Source: UBA3839 sp902776985 (GTDB lineage Bacteria; Bacteroidota; Bacteroidia; Bacteroidales; Bacteroidaceae). From it: a stretch of DNA of 64,000 nucleotides. Both the position numbers and the translations under genes were made by a program. The notes below the pieces were generated by a model that made no database searches, was not told the DNA's origin, and saw nothing but the letters and a program-made list of their open reading frames with translations. The stretch is from assembly GCA_902776985.1 (NCBI GenBank), contig CACYSD010000022.1:1-64000 (forward strand), given 5' to 3'. Positions 35,472 through 45,800 of the stretch are shown in pieces. Position 1 is the stretch's first letter, and the number at the start of each line of letters is the position of its first letter.

Positions 35472-35572
35472 TGTCAAAAACCCAATTAACATTTATCAAC
35501 AAATCGCCATCATCTGATTATCAAGCAGGTAGCAATTGTTAAAATCAAGGATTATAAGGATGACAATGATTA

Positions 35573-36047
35573 CAAATTTACGACATCACATTTCCTGCGA
35601 AGACTTTTTGTTGATTTTTCTATTCAGAACAGATATGCAGGTAATCGGAAAAAATTTGATAATCGAAGAACGAAGCAAGCGTAGAGTCAAACGAGTTGGA
35701 GCTTTGTCTTGCAAGGATGAGAAAAAAACCTTTAATCTCTTGGCGGTTCGGATTATTTTAGTTTTATTTGCAGATTACAGAGGATTATTTGACTGTGTGG
35801 GCACACAGTAATATTATACATCTACGTTTACATCAACAATATACTAAATAACTATCAACTTAAACAATATGCTTATGAAAACAAAAAGGAATAAGACAAA
35901 TAGGGTCTGTAATCACAGTACCTACTGCTGATATTCTTCGTAATAGTCATCAGGCTTACAAGATTCCTAATAGTGTTTTTTTGTAAGTTACTTTAGTTGT
36001 ATTACTTTCTGTTTATTAGTTTAACCCTAAAACATAAATTAATCATT
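35573..36047. other. Noncoding region upstream of the secreted-protein operon
   Basis: About 475 bases with no convincing gene. Frames such as 35536-35811 run through repeat copy B and have no family features. A short frame MKTKRNKTNRVCNHSTYC at 35876-35932 is possible but unsupported. The leader of the operon starting at 36048 must lie here; no consensus promoter is clear. Confidence 0.5.
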
Positions 36048-37019
36048 ATGAAAAAAATTCTCTTTACGATACTAGCCTGTGCTGCATCTATCGCTGCACA
36101 AGCACAAAGTTTTTCTGCCACACTGCAACAGGGGGATGAGATTACTCTTTATTATGGAGACATGGCATTAGTACAAGCATATAATGCAGCTGAAGACGGT
36201 GCTATTATAACTCTTTCACCAGGTCGTTTCGTCCCTGGTTTTGGCTCATACATTGATTTTAATAAATCAATTACAGTAATTGGTTCTGGAGGTTATGGTG
36301 ATGATTCTTCAATTACATATATAGATGCGATTTTACGAATTGGTGCTAATAATGTTAGGGTTGAAGGAATATCAGTTGGGAATTTACAAGTAGGTGCGGT
36401 TTCAAACACAACAATTCTTCACAGTTATATTACTGGTAGCATCGCTTTCAACACAAATAGTTCAAACTCTATTTTAGACCAGTGCACTATTAATTATCTT
36501 GAGAGCGATGAAGGACAAAATACATGTATAAAGAATTGTATTATTGAAGAAATACATCAGTGGAAGAACGGCTCTGTCGCTACTTTCTTAAATTGTATTA
36601 TTTATTACGGTTCTAATTATGATGGGTGGAACGATATTTTCCGTAATTGTGTGATAGGGATACCTGAGTCTTCTAAACAAATGAAATCTCCTGGAGAATA
36701 TTATAATAATGTTTTCTTCTATTATGATGATAATGCTACACATAAGGACGAGCTTGTAACAATTAATTATGGTGAAGGTTGTGTCCATGAGAATAACACA
36801 ATTGATACTTACCAAAACCTTTTTGGGGGGACTGTGGATTTGAGTGCGTTCCCTACAACATCGGCTTTGGGAGATGACAACACAAAGGTTGGCGTAGAGG
36901 GAGGCTCTGGCTTCAAACTCTATCCTGCAATTCCACGCATTCTTACAAAGAAAATTGACCGTCAGACCAATGCGGAGGGAAAGATAAATGTGAGCATAAC
37001 GGTTAAGGCAGAAGATTAA
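36048..37019 (+). CDS. Secreted protein, probable right-handed beta-helix
   Basis: About 323 residues from the ATG at 36048 (MKKILFTILACAASIAAQAQ, signal peptide). The longer frame from 35997 adds a non-signal-like extension. The body has short repeating strands rich in Asn, Ile and Gly (IGANNVRVEGISVGNLQVG, TCIKNCIIEE, ATFLNCIIYYG), as in pectate-lyase-like parallel beta-helices. No catalytic set is recognised. First gene of a four-gene operon of large secreted proteins and less GC-rich than the housekeeping genes around it. Confidence 0.7.
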   Translation: MKKILFTILACAASIAAQAQSFSATLQQGDEITLYYGDMALVQAYNAAEDGAIITLSPGRFVPGFGSYIDFNKSITVIGSGGYGDDSSITYIDAILRIGANNVRVEGISVGNLQVGAVSNTTILHSYITGSIAFNTNSSNSILDQCTINYLESDEGQNTCIKNCIIEEIHQWKNGSVATFLNCIIYYGSNYDGWNDIFRNCVIGIPESSKQMKSPGEYYNNVFFYYDDNATHKDELVTINYGEGCVHENNTIDTYQNLFGGTVDLSAFPTTSALGDDNTKVGVEGGSGFKLYPAIPRILTKKIDRQTNAEGKINVSITVKAED

Positions 37020-37043
37020 TCAACTTAAACACAGACAGTGCCT

Positions 37044-38576
37044 ATGAAAAGGTGGTTATTATTACTACTTGCCATTCCGCTGTTTTCTCTTTCCCAAGCC
37101 CAGAACCGTAGTCTTTCTCAGTATGAATACTGGATTGACGGCGACTTCGCTTCACGAACATCACATACTCTTTCCAATAGTCAGGAAACTATCACTTTTC
37201 AAATTGATACTGGTGAGATGACGGAGGGAATTCACAAAGTTGGATTCAGGGTTCAAGACAGCGAAGGCAACTGGAGTGGAATAGTTAACAGTACATATTT
37301 GGTAATGCATACCGCTCAGCAAAACAATTTAGATCCGACGGTATGCGAATATTGGATAGACGGTGACCGCTCAAATAAACGGGAAATAGATGTTGATGGC
37401 AATAATATTGCCTTCACCGTTGACGCTTCGGATTTGAGTGAAGGGAAGCATCAGATTAGCCTGCGAGTAAAGAATGACTTGGGTCTCTATAGTAGCGTTA
37501 TCACAGAGATGTTCTATTATTTCAAAGTAGAAGAGCGTGGTGGTGAACCTGAAGTGTGCGAGTATTGGCTTGACGACGATTTTGCCAATCGCACTGAAGT
37601 TGCTGTTGTCGATGGCGCCGTGTCTTTCATTGCCGATGCCTCATCACAAGTTGATGGTGTGCATTATCTGTCATGGCGAATACGTGACGATAAGGGAAAA
37701 TATAGCAGCATTAACCGAAGTTCTTACTATAAATACACGCCTGTGACTCCTGCGGAGGACATTGTATGGTATCAGTATTGGTGGAACGAACGCTCTGATT
37801 TGGCTGTTCGTACAGATGTTACGGACAAGGGGATATTGTTGCTGGAAGATATACTGACTGTTCCTGACTATGTGGTTAATATGCCTGGGAAAGACAAAGG
37901 GACAGCAGAACTCCACATACTCTTCGCTAACGACAAGGGCAATCTGTCTAATGTCGTTACAGAAGTGATAGAAGACCGTATCCCACCTGTTTCGCATATG
38001 AATGCATTGCCTGCAACTCAGGTTACCAATATGCAGATGCTATCATGGGAGGGAACTGATAGATGGGCAGGAGTGAAGGACTATACTGTATATATCTACG
38101 ATGATGAAGCAGAGCAATGGAATGTGCTTGTTGCAGACACAGCAACTACATCCATGCCGTTCTACAGTTCAGAATATGACAGAGAATACAAGTTCTTCGT
38201 CATTGCCCGTGACAGTCTTGACAATGTTGAGCCGATGAAGACAGAAGCAGAGGCAAGCATTAGGTTCATGTACAAGGATATTTATCCTCCTGTAACAACC
38301 GTCCAAGTGTCAAGCAAAGAGGTAACTGCTGGTGAATCTGTGGAAATTACATGGGAAACTATTGATGATGTTAGCGAAATTCATAGCAATAACATCTATT
38401 ACTCCGAGAATGATGGTCCGCTGATTCTTTGGAAAACGGTTACAAATAGCAATTCTACGACCTTTAAGGGATGTACCGGTTCTACATATACTATTATTGT
38501 GACTGGTCAGGATTCAGAAGGTAATAATGAACATCCCGACGAGTCGAAAGGTGTAAAAGTTAGATTTAATAATTAA
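37044..38576 (+). CDS. Secreted protein with four YWIDGD-type repeats and Ig-like domains
   Basis: About 510 residues from the ATG at 37044 (MKRWLLLLLAIPLFSLSQAQ); a GTG two codons upstream is less likely. Four repeats of about 71 residues start with YEYWIDGDF, CEYWIDGDR, CEYWLDDDF and YQYWWNERS (near residues 26, 99, 170 and 241). Each has a similar middle part ending in a shorter VQDSEGNWS or VKNDLGLYS motif. Ig/Fn3-like domains follow. I do not know a family name for the repeat. It lies 24 bases after the previous gene. Confidence 0.75.
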   Translation: MKRWLLLLLAIPLFSLSQAQNRSLSQYEYWIDGDFASRTSHTLSNSQETITFQIDTGEMTEGIHKVGFRVQDSEGNWSGIVNSTYLVMHTAQQNNLDPTVCEYWIDGDRSNKREIDVDGNNIAFTVDASDLSEGKHQISLRVKNDLGLYSSVITEMFYYFKVEERGGEPEVCEYWLDDDFANRTEVAVVDGAVSFIADASSQVDGVHYLSWRIRDDKGKYSSINRSSYYKYTPVTPAEDIVWYQYWWNERSDLAVRTDVTDKGILLLEDILTVPDYVVNMPGKDKGTAELHILFANDKGNLSNVVTEVIEDRIPPVSHMNALPATQVTNMQMLSWEGTDRWAGVKDYTVYIYDDEAEQWNVLVADTATTSMPFYSSEYDREYKFFVIARDSLDNVEPMKTEAEASIRFMYKDIYPPVTTVQVSSKEVTAGESVEITWETIDDVSEIHSNNIYYSENDGPLILWKTVTNSNSTTFKGCTGSTYTIIVTGQDSEGNNEHPDESKGVKVRFNN

Positions 38577-38587
38577 GGAGGGAATGA

Positions 38588-41500
38588 ATGATGAAACATA
38601 ATATTATTTCAATAATAGTTTTGCTCACCATGCTGTTCTCTCCTCATGGAACGCAGGCGCAGACTTATTCGGGATATATTGACGAACGCATATTCCTATA
38701 CTGTAATTACTATAATCCAGATATTATTTCATGGACAAGCAGTAGCCCTTATGTCGGAGTGAGTTGGGTAAGCTATAGTAATGAGTGTAGAGCAGTCATC
38801 CGTCAGTATTTCCCAGGTATTGTTACGGTTAGAGCACAGTATTATTATTGGACAGGAAGTGGAACAAGCAAAAGGCTTAGAGGTCCTTATTACCAGTATT
38901 TCTATATCAGATGTGATCAGATATATGTGACACTTCGTGAGACTTCCTTAACAATGACACCTGGAGAAACGCACGGTCTGTATTATTATTTTACGCCCAA
39001 TGGTATTGGTGCTGAAGTTAGCTGGTTCTCATCAAACACAAACGTGGCAACAGTAACAAATGGATTGGTAAAGGCCGTAGGTCCAGGAACAGCTGTGATT
39101 ACTATTCGAACGAATTATCAAACGGAAAGTTATTGCACTGTAAACGTTGAGAAGATTGACCCAACGAACATTACTCTTCCTGCATCAGAACAGGCCACAT
39201 TGGATGCAGGTGGAACACAGTTGACTCCTACATTTGAGCCGTCGAATGGGTATTCCGACATTACCTGGACCTCCAGTAATACGAATGTGGCTACAGTAAG
39301 TTCTACAGGGTATGTTACTCCTGTTGCTAGTGGTACAGCTGTAATCACAGCGACTACAGAAAATGATCTTTCAGCAAAGACTACAATTACTGTTAGCGAA
39401 CCTGCATTTACGGTTAGCAGTATGTCTCCTGCCAATAATTCAACTGGGATCTCTGCTTTCGCCAAGTTGATGGTCGGTTATTCTCTTGATTTGTATGAGG
39501 GTCAGGATTTCGATGAAATAAAGCTTACAGATGGAGGCAATGAAGTTGCTGGTTCGGTTCATATAGATGGCAAGCAACTATACTTTGAGCCTACATACCC
39601 TCTGGATGAAAATACTGATTATACTCTTACGATTCCTGCAACAGCCTTGGAGAATAAGTGGGGGACTAATTTCAGTTCTGCAACAACTCTCCATTTCCGG
39701 ACAGGTCCTTATGAGAAACTAAACCTCGCTACATCGATACACGGAGGATTTGTTAATGCAGGACAGCAAGTGAAACTGACTACGGATTTCGAATCTGCGG
39801 AAATCCGCTACACAGTTGATGGTACTATTCCTACACAGGAAAGCGCCCTCTACACTGGTCCTATTGCTCTGTATCAAGACACTCAGCTTAGAGCTAAGGC
39901 ATTTAAAAGAGGTTACGCTCCAAGTGACTTGATTTCTGAAGACTTCGTGATGAGTGATATGGATGTTAAGCGTATGTACCCAATAAACGAAAGAATATAT
40001 GTGTACAAACATGTCAATCCGTTTATTGAATATAGTAGAGACCTCACACCAAGCAGTAATATCAATAGTATTACTTTGCTGAAAAATGATGTTACTCCTA
40101 TTGCTCATGACGTAATAGTAAACGGAAAAATCATCTATGTGGTTCCTATGGCGGATTTTGAGCATGGATGTTCTTACAAAGTCTCCATTCCAGCAGATGC
40201 CGTACGAAACAGCAATAGCGAGCCAAATAAGGCATGTGAATGGACGTTCACTACAGGAAATATCGTAACATTTATTTCAGCAGGTCAGGAGATATTTGCA
40301 TCACGTAAGGCTGACGGCTCTCTGTGGACATGGGGATCTGTTTTGGAAACAGTGAACGATTCTGAAAGTGAATATTCTTATCAGCAGAAGTCTGAACCTA
40401 TGTCGTTTGCGAACAGCACCCAAACAGTTTCCGCTGGACTGACTCATAACAGTATGTTGGATAATGAAGGACGTTTATATATGTGGGGACGACAGTATTG
40501 TGGCGAGTTTGGCAATGGAAGTACAACCTCGTCTGCAACTCCTATATTAGTAGCCGATGGTGTGACTGCAGTTTCTTCTGGTGGTCAAAGCACAGCAATA
40601 CTGAAGGGTACAGACCTTTATATGTGTGGTCGTAATGACTATGGACAGATTGGAGATTCTACAACTGTCGGCAAAGAAACTCCTGTAAAGATAATGACCA
40701 ATATCAGGAAGTGTTTTGCTGGATATGGAAGTACATATGCCATAACTACAACTGACGAACTCTGGGCTTGGGGTAGAAACGAACATGGGGAGTTAGGTGA
40801 CGGTACTACAACAGAACGCCATGAACCAGAGCTCATTATGTCGGATGTCAAGGACGTTGCCGCTGCCCGTCTTGGTGGATATGGCGCAGCTGTGTTGAAA
40901 ACAGACGGCTCTTTGTGGACGCTGGGCGAAACCAATACTCAGGTACTTTCTAATGTGAAGACTATGGCTGTAGCATCCAATTTTATGTTGGCAGTGAAGG
41001 ATGATGGCACTTTGTGGTCATGGCCTTGGGGCGACACGAATACATCATCTTATGTCAAATCTCGTAAAAACCGAAGATCAAACGCTCCTGTCCAGATTCT
41101 AGAGGATGTTGACAGCGTGGATTGTGGATTCAAGAGTGCTATAGCACTTAAACGCGATGGCAGTGTGTACACCTGGGGGAAGACTCCTCTTGGTTTTAAT
41201 ACCAACCCGGAACGTCGTGTAGAAGGTGTTTCACATAGCACTTTGCAGGGTCTGACTAATTGTGTGGATGAACTACAACTGAATATTGGCGACAAAGTGG
41301 TTATTCAACCTTTCCCGGATCCTTTGAATGCAGAATTCACAACATGGAACTGGACTTCAACAGACATCAATGTGGCTACGGTAAATGACCATGGAGTGGT
41401 AGAAGCAAAAGCTAATGGCGTGGCAATATTAAAACTGATATCTGACAATGATGTTTCGACTCGGTGCCGTGTACAGGTAGGTTACGTCCTGCTTGGTGAT

Positions 41501-42151
41501 GCTAACAACGACGGTGAAGTTAACGTGTCAGATATCGTTGAGATTGTGAATTACATCATGAACAAGCCTTCAGCCAACTTTGTGTTGGGTACATCTGACA
41601 TGAATGCTGACGGTGAGGTGAACGTAACTGATATCATTAAAGTGGTATCTGTCATTATGTCCACTAACAGTAGTAGCGCACATTTACGTCGTTCGGCACA
41701 AAATGGTAATATTACATTAAGTGGAGAAGGTCTGGAGAAGAAGGCGATGGTACGCCATTCAGAACAATTCACGGCTGCACAGTTTGATATTATCTTAGCT
41801 GATGATCAGGAAATTGACAATATCAGTTTAAACGTCAATAGCGACCACAGCCTGAACTGGGAAATGACAGAAGAGGGTACATGTCGTGTAGTAGTATATT
41901 CTCTGACAAATTCTGCCTTTGATGTTAATGGTAGTGAACTTTTGAACATCAGACTGAAAGGTGTAAATAGCAAAATTGCTATCGAAAATGTGATTCTGGT
42001 CGCAGCAGATAGCAACGCAACAGACCTTGGCAAGATAACTTCAGATAATAGCGTAGAAAACTGGTACATGCTTGACGGACGGAAGCTTAAACGGCAACCA
42101 TCTGCGAAGGGTGTATATATTAAGAATGGTAAAAAACTCGTGGTAAAATGA
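38588..42151 (+). CDS. Large secreted multidomain protein: Big-2, RCC1-like repeats, dockerin-like and cohesin-like regions
   Basis: A 1187-residue protein with a signal peptide. In order: Big_2 Ig domains (about 95-270, with SNTNVATVTNGLVKAVGPG); SbsA-type Ig domains (about 275 and 458); a chitobiase-C-like domain (about 384-450, AEIRYTVDGTIPTQES); RCC1-like repeats (about 575-870, DGSLWTWG, DLYMCGRNDYGQIGD); a further Big_2; and a dockerin-type calcium repeat pair (about 968-1024, GDANNDGEVNVSDIVE and DMNADGEVNVTDIIK). A cohesin-like beta region and a C-terminal WYMLDGRKL...GKKLVVK sorting-like tail end the protein. The stop overlaps the next start (ATGA). Likely exported to or beyond the outer membrane. 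Confidence 0.85.
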   Translation: MMKHNIISIIVLLTMLFSPHGTQAQTYSGYIDERIFLYCNYYNPDIISWTSSSPYVGVSWVSYSNECRAVIRQYFPGIVTVRAQYYYWTGSGTSKRLRGPYYQYFYIRCDQIYVTLRETSLTMTPGETHGLYYYFTPNGIGAEVSWFSSNTNVATVTNGLVKAVGPGTAVITIRTNYQTESYCTVNVEKIDPTNITLPASEQATLDAGGTQLTPTFEPSNGYSDITWTSSNTNVATVSSTGYVTPVASGTAVITATTENDLSAKTTITVSEPAFTVSSMSPANNSTGISAFAKLMVGYSLDLYEGQDFDEIKLTDGGNEVAGSVHIDGKQLYFEPTYPLDENTDYTLTIPATALENKWGTNFSSATTLHFRTGPYEKLNLATSIHGGFVNAGQQVKLTTDFESAEIRYTVDGTIPTQESALYTGPIALYQDTQLRAKAFKRGYAPSDLISEDFVMSDMDVKRMYPINERIYVYKHVNPFIEYSRDLTPSSNINSITLLKNDVTPIAHDVIVNGKIIYVVPMADFEHGCSYKVSIPADAVRNSNSEPNKACEWTFTTGNIVTFISAGQEIFASRKADGSLWTWGSVLETVNDSESEYSYQQKSEPMSFANSTQTVSAGLTHNSMLDNEGRLYMWGRQYCGEFGNGSTTSSATPILVADGVTAVSSGGQSTAILKGTDLYMCGRNDYGQIGDSTTVGKETPVKIMTNIRKCFAGYGSTYAITTTDELWAWGRNEHGELGDGTTTERHEPELIMSDVKDVAAARLGGYGAAVLKTDGSLWTLGETNTQVLSNVKTMAVASNFMLAVKDDGTLWSWPWGDTNTSSYVKSRKNRRSNAPVQILEDVDSVDCGFKSAIALKRDGSVYTWGKTPLGFNTNPERRVEGVSHSTLQGLTNCVDELQLNIGDKVVIQPFPDPLNAEFTTWNWTSTDINVATVNDHGVVEAKANGVAILKLISDNDVSTRCRVQVGYVLLGDANNDGEVNVSDIVEIVNYIMNKPSANFVLGTSDMNADGEVNVTDIIKVVSVIMSTNSSSAHLRRSAQNGNITLSGEGLEKKAMVRHSEQFTAAQFDIILADDQEIDNISLNVNSDHSLNWEMTEEGTCRVVVYSLTNSAFDVNGSELLNIRLKGVNSKIAIENVILVAADSNATDLGKITSDNSVENWYMLDGRKLKRQPSAKGVYIKNGKKLVVK

Positions 42152-42801
42152 AAACCCACAGAATGATATTATTTGCGGTTCTGCTCATGGTTGTGGGCAG
42201 AACCATGGCCGATAACCTGCGGGTGGAAACTGTCAATATGAGTGCAGGGGGAACTAAGCAGATAGCTGTTGTGCTGAATAACCCCACGCATCAGTATACA
42301 GCCTTTCAACTCGACTTGGCGTTACCTGATGGTGTTAGCATCGCCAAGAACAATAATGGAAAGTTTATTGTAGATTTGGCTGAAGATCGAAAGGACGATC
42401 ATACACTGAATGTATCTGAGATAGGAACGAATACATACCGTTTCTTGGCCTTTTCAATGACAAATACAGAGTTCTACGGAACTGATGGGGCATTGTTTTA
42501 TATTACCTTACAGGCTAGCAATGACATTTGTGGGGGAAATAAAACTGCAACCATCCAGTCACAGGTATTTACAGAGGTTAGTGGCGAACAATACAAATGG
42601 AATAACGAAACATTCCAGATATTGATTGAAGAAGTAACCGTTACAGCAAAAAGCTATACCCGCGAATATGGTGATGCCAATCCTGTGTTTGAGTTTACAT
42701 CTGAAGGCGCTGACCTTGAAGGCTCTCCAGAAATCATCTGTGAAGCCACAGCCACTTCTCCTGTTGGTGAATATCCTATCATTATCCCAAAGCTCCACTG
42801 A
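42148..42801 (+). CDS. Secreted cohesin-like protein with MBG repeat, N-terminal part of a frameshifted gene
   Basis: A 217-residue frame: signal peptide (1-22), a cohesin-like domain (about 23-150, VVLNNPTHQYTAFQLDLALP), then an MBG-type repeat starting VTAKSYTREYGDANP. It stops abruptly at TGA 42799-42801 within YPIIIPKLH. The same MBG repeat series continues at once in another frame (from 42786) for over 1000 residues. One missing base near 42787 would restore a single protein of about 1285 residues. The ATG overlaps the stop of the previous gene. Confidence 0.75.
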   Translation: MKTHRMILFAVLLMVVGRTMADNLRVETVNMSAGGTKQIAVVLNNPTHQYTAFQLDLALPDGVSIAKNNNGKFIVDLAEDRKDDHTLNVSEIGTNTYRFLAFSMTNTEFYGTDGALFYITLQASNDICGGNKTATIQSQVFTEVSGEQYKWNNETFQILIEEVTVTAKSYTREYGDANPVFEFTSEGADLEGSPEIICEATATSPVGEYPIIIPKLH

Positions 42802-45800
42802 CCATCAAAGCAGGAACATACACTAAGAAGCAAGGTGAGGTTAATCCAGAGTTCACTCTTGGATATGATGGATTCAAGAACAACGAGACCAATATTGTCC
42901 TGACTAAACAGCCAATTGTAAGATGTGACGCTGTAGATTCAAGCGCGCCAGGTGAATATGCTGTAACTGTAACAGGTGCAGAGGCTCTGAATTATAACAT
43001 CAACTACACTAATGGTAAACTGATAGTTGTTAATGCAGATGCTTTGGTTGTTGTGGCTAAAAGCTATACTCGTGAGTATGGTGATGCCAATCCCACATTT
43101 GAGTTTACTTCTGAAGGCGCTGCCATTGAAGGCTCTCCAGAAATCACCTGTGAGGCTACAGCCACTTCTCCAGTTGGAACGTATCCTATCATTATCAAGA
43201 AGGGTAGCGTAACCAACTACAACGACACGTATGTAAATGGTACGCTTACTATTACAAAAGCTCCGCTGACTATTAAGGCTGGTACATACACTAAGAAGCA
43301 AGGTGAAGTTAATCCAGAGTTCACTTTGAGCTATGTTGGTTTCAAGAACAATGAAACTTCAGAAGTTCTGACCAAACAGTCAATAGTAAGTTGTGACGCT
43401 GTAGATTCAAGCGCGCCAGGTGAATATGCTGTAACTGTAACAGGTGCAGAGGCTCTGAATTATGACATCAACTACACTAATGGCAAACTGATTGTCGTTA
43501 ATGCTGATGCCTTGGTAGTTACAGCCAATAGCTATACCCGCAAGTACGGTGATGCCAATCCTAAATTTGAGTTTACTTCTGAGGGGGCAACACTAAATGG
43601 CACTCCAGAAATCATCTGTGAGGCTACAACCGCTTCTCCAGTTGGAACGTATCCTATCATTATCAAGAAGGGTAGCGTAACCAACTACAACGACACATAT
43701 GTAAATGGAACACTTACTATTACCAAAGCTCCGTTAGCAGTCAGTGTAGGCAACTATTCCAAGAAGCAGGGTGAGGCTAATCCAGAGTTCGTCATTACCT
43801 ACGAAGGGTTCAAGAACAATGAGACATCTGATGTTCTTTCTAAGGAACCGTCAGTAGCGACGACTGCAACCGTCAGCTCTGCGCCTGGTGATTACGACAT
43901 CGTGGTAAGCGGTGGTGAAGCTACGAACTACGACATTACCTACACAAACGGTAAGCTTACGATTACAAATGCGGATCCCGTGACCATTACAGCAAAGAGC
44001 TATACCCGAGAGTATGGTGATGCCAATCCTAAATTTGAGTTTACTTCTGAGGGGGCAACACTAAATGGCACTCCAGAAATCACCTGTGAGGCTACAACCA
44101 CTTCTCCAGTTGGAACGTATCCTATTGTTATCAGGAAAGGGAGCGTAACCAACTACAACGACACGTATGTAAATGGTACGCTTACTATTACAAAAGCTCC
44201 GTTAACAGTCAGTATAGGAAATTACACGAAGAAGCAGGGTGAGGATAATCCTGAGTTCGTCATTACCTACGAAGGGTTCAAGAACAATGAGACATCTGAT
44301 GTTCTTTCTAAGAAACCGTCAGTAGCGACGACTGCAACCGTCAGCTCTGCGCCTGGTGATTACGACATCGTGGTAAGCGGTGGTGAAGCTAACAACTACG
44401 ACATTACTTACAAAAACGGTAAGCTTACGATTACAAATGCGGATCCCGTGACCATTACAGCAAAGAGCTATACTCGTGAGTATGGTGATGCCAATCCTAC
44501 ATTTGAGTTTACATCTGAAGGCGCTGACCTTGAAGGCTCTCCAGAAATCATCTGTGAAGCCACAGCCACTTCTCCTGTTGGTGAATATCCTATCATTATC
44601 GCTCCGCTGACTATTAAGGCAGGAACATACACTAAGAAGCAAGGTGCAGCAAATCCTAAATTCATATTGAGCTACGAAGGCTTCAAGAACAATGAAACTC
44701 AAGAAGTTCTGACCAAACAGCCTACTGCCATTTGTGAAGCAACTGGGTCAAGTGCACCTGGTGAATATGCTGTAACTATAACAGGCGCAGAGGCTCTGAA
44801 TTATGACATCAACTACACTAATGGTAAACTGATAGTTGTTAATGCAGATGCTTTGGTTGTTGTTGCTAAAAGCTATACTCGTGAGTATGGTGATGCCAAT
44901 CCAACGTTTGAGTACACTACAGAAGGAGCAACGATGGATGGGACTCCTGAGATTATCTGTGAGGCTACAGCGGCATCTCCTGTTGGTGAATATCCTATCA
45001 TTATCAAGAAAGGTAGTGTAACCAACTACAACGACACATATGTAAATGGAGTATTGACGATAACCAAAGCACCGCTGACCATTACCGCGAAAGACTACAC
45101 CATTAAGTGGGGTGATGAGCTGCCTGTTTTCGAAGCTGTATATGAAGGCCTGAAGAACAACGAAACTCCACAAGTAGCCCTGACATCTTTCTCTATCAGC
45201 AGTGGCGCAACGTCGATGAGTGATGAGGGAACTTACGATATCGTAGTGACAGCCACTTCTGGAAACTACGAACTTACCTTGGTTCAAGGGACGCTTACAA
45301 TTACAGAACCTGATTCCCATACATTATTATATATGGTAGATGGAGAAGTGTATAAATCTTATTCTGTGAAGTATGGTTCTGCGATTACTCCTGAATCCGA
45401 GCCGACTAAAGAAGGCTACACTTTTAGTGGTTGGAGCGAGATTCCTGCAACTATGCCAAATCAAGACGTTACTGTCACTGGTTCGTTCACCATCAATAAG
45501 TACACTTTGACTTACATGGTTGATGGTGAAGTCTATAAGACTTACGAAGTTGAATATGGCTCAGAGATAGTTCCTGAAGCAGCTCCTGAGAAAGAAGGCT
45601 ATACCTTCAGCGGATGGAGTGAGATTCCTGAAATCATGCCAGCTAACGATGTTGTTGTTACAGGTACATTCACCATCAACAAGTATACTTTGACATATAT
45701 GGTCGACGGTGAAGTCTATAAGACTTACGAAGTTGAATATGGCTCAGAGATAGAACCTGAAGCAGCTCCAGAGAAAGAAGGCTATAGCTTCAGTGGATGG

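Larger units (their letters stand above)
35290..35572 (-). repeat. Structured repeat element, copy B (shorter)
   Basis: Read on the minus strand, it carries the same order as copy A: ATCCTTGATTTTAACAATT, promoter, hairpin with U-run, GTTCGCC...GGCGAAC dyad (a longer and better stem than in A), and TTAACTTTG/CAAAGTTA. It then runs into the 123-bp direct repeat instead of the 3' structured half found in copies A and C. Confidence 0.7.

Noticed and set aside
35536..35811. 91-residue open frame between the WYL gene and the secreted operon
   Set aside because: It begins inside repeat copy B, has no domain or signal features, and its composition is that of AT-rich noncoding DNA.
43044..45080. CRISPR or satellite array
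   Set aside because: The periodicity comes from protein-coding MBG domains with an open frame throughout.
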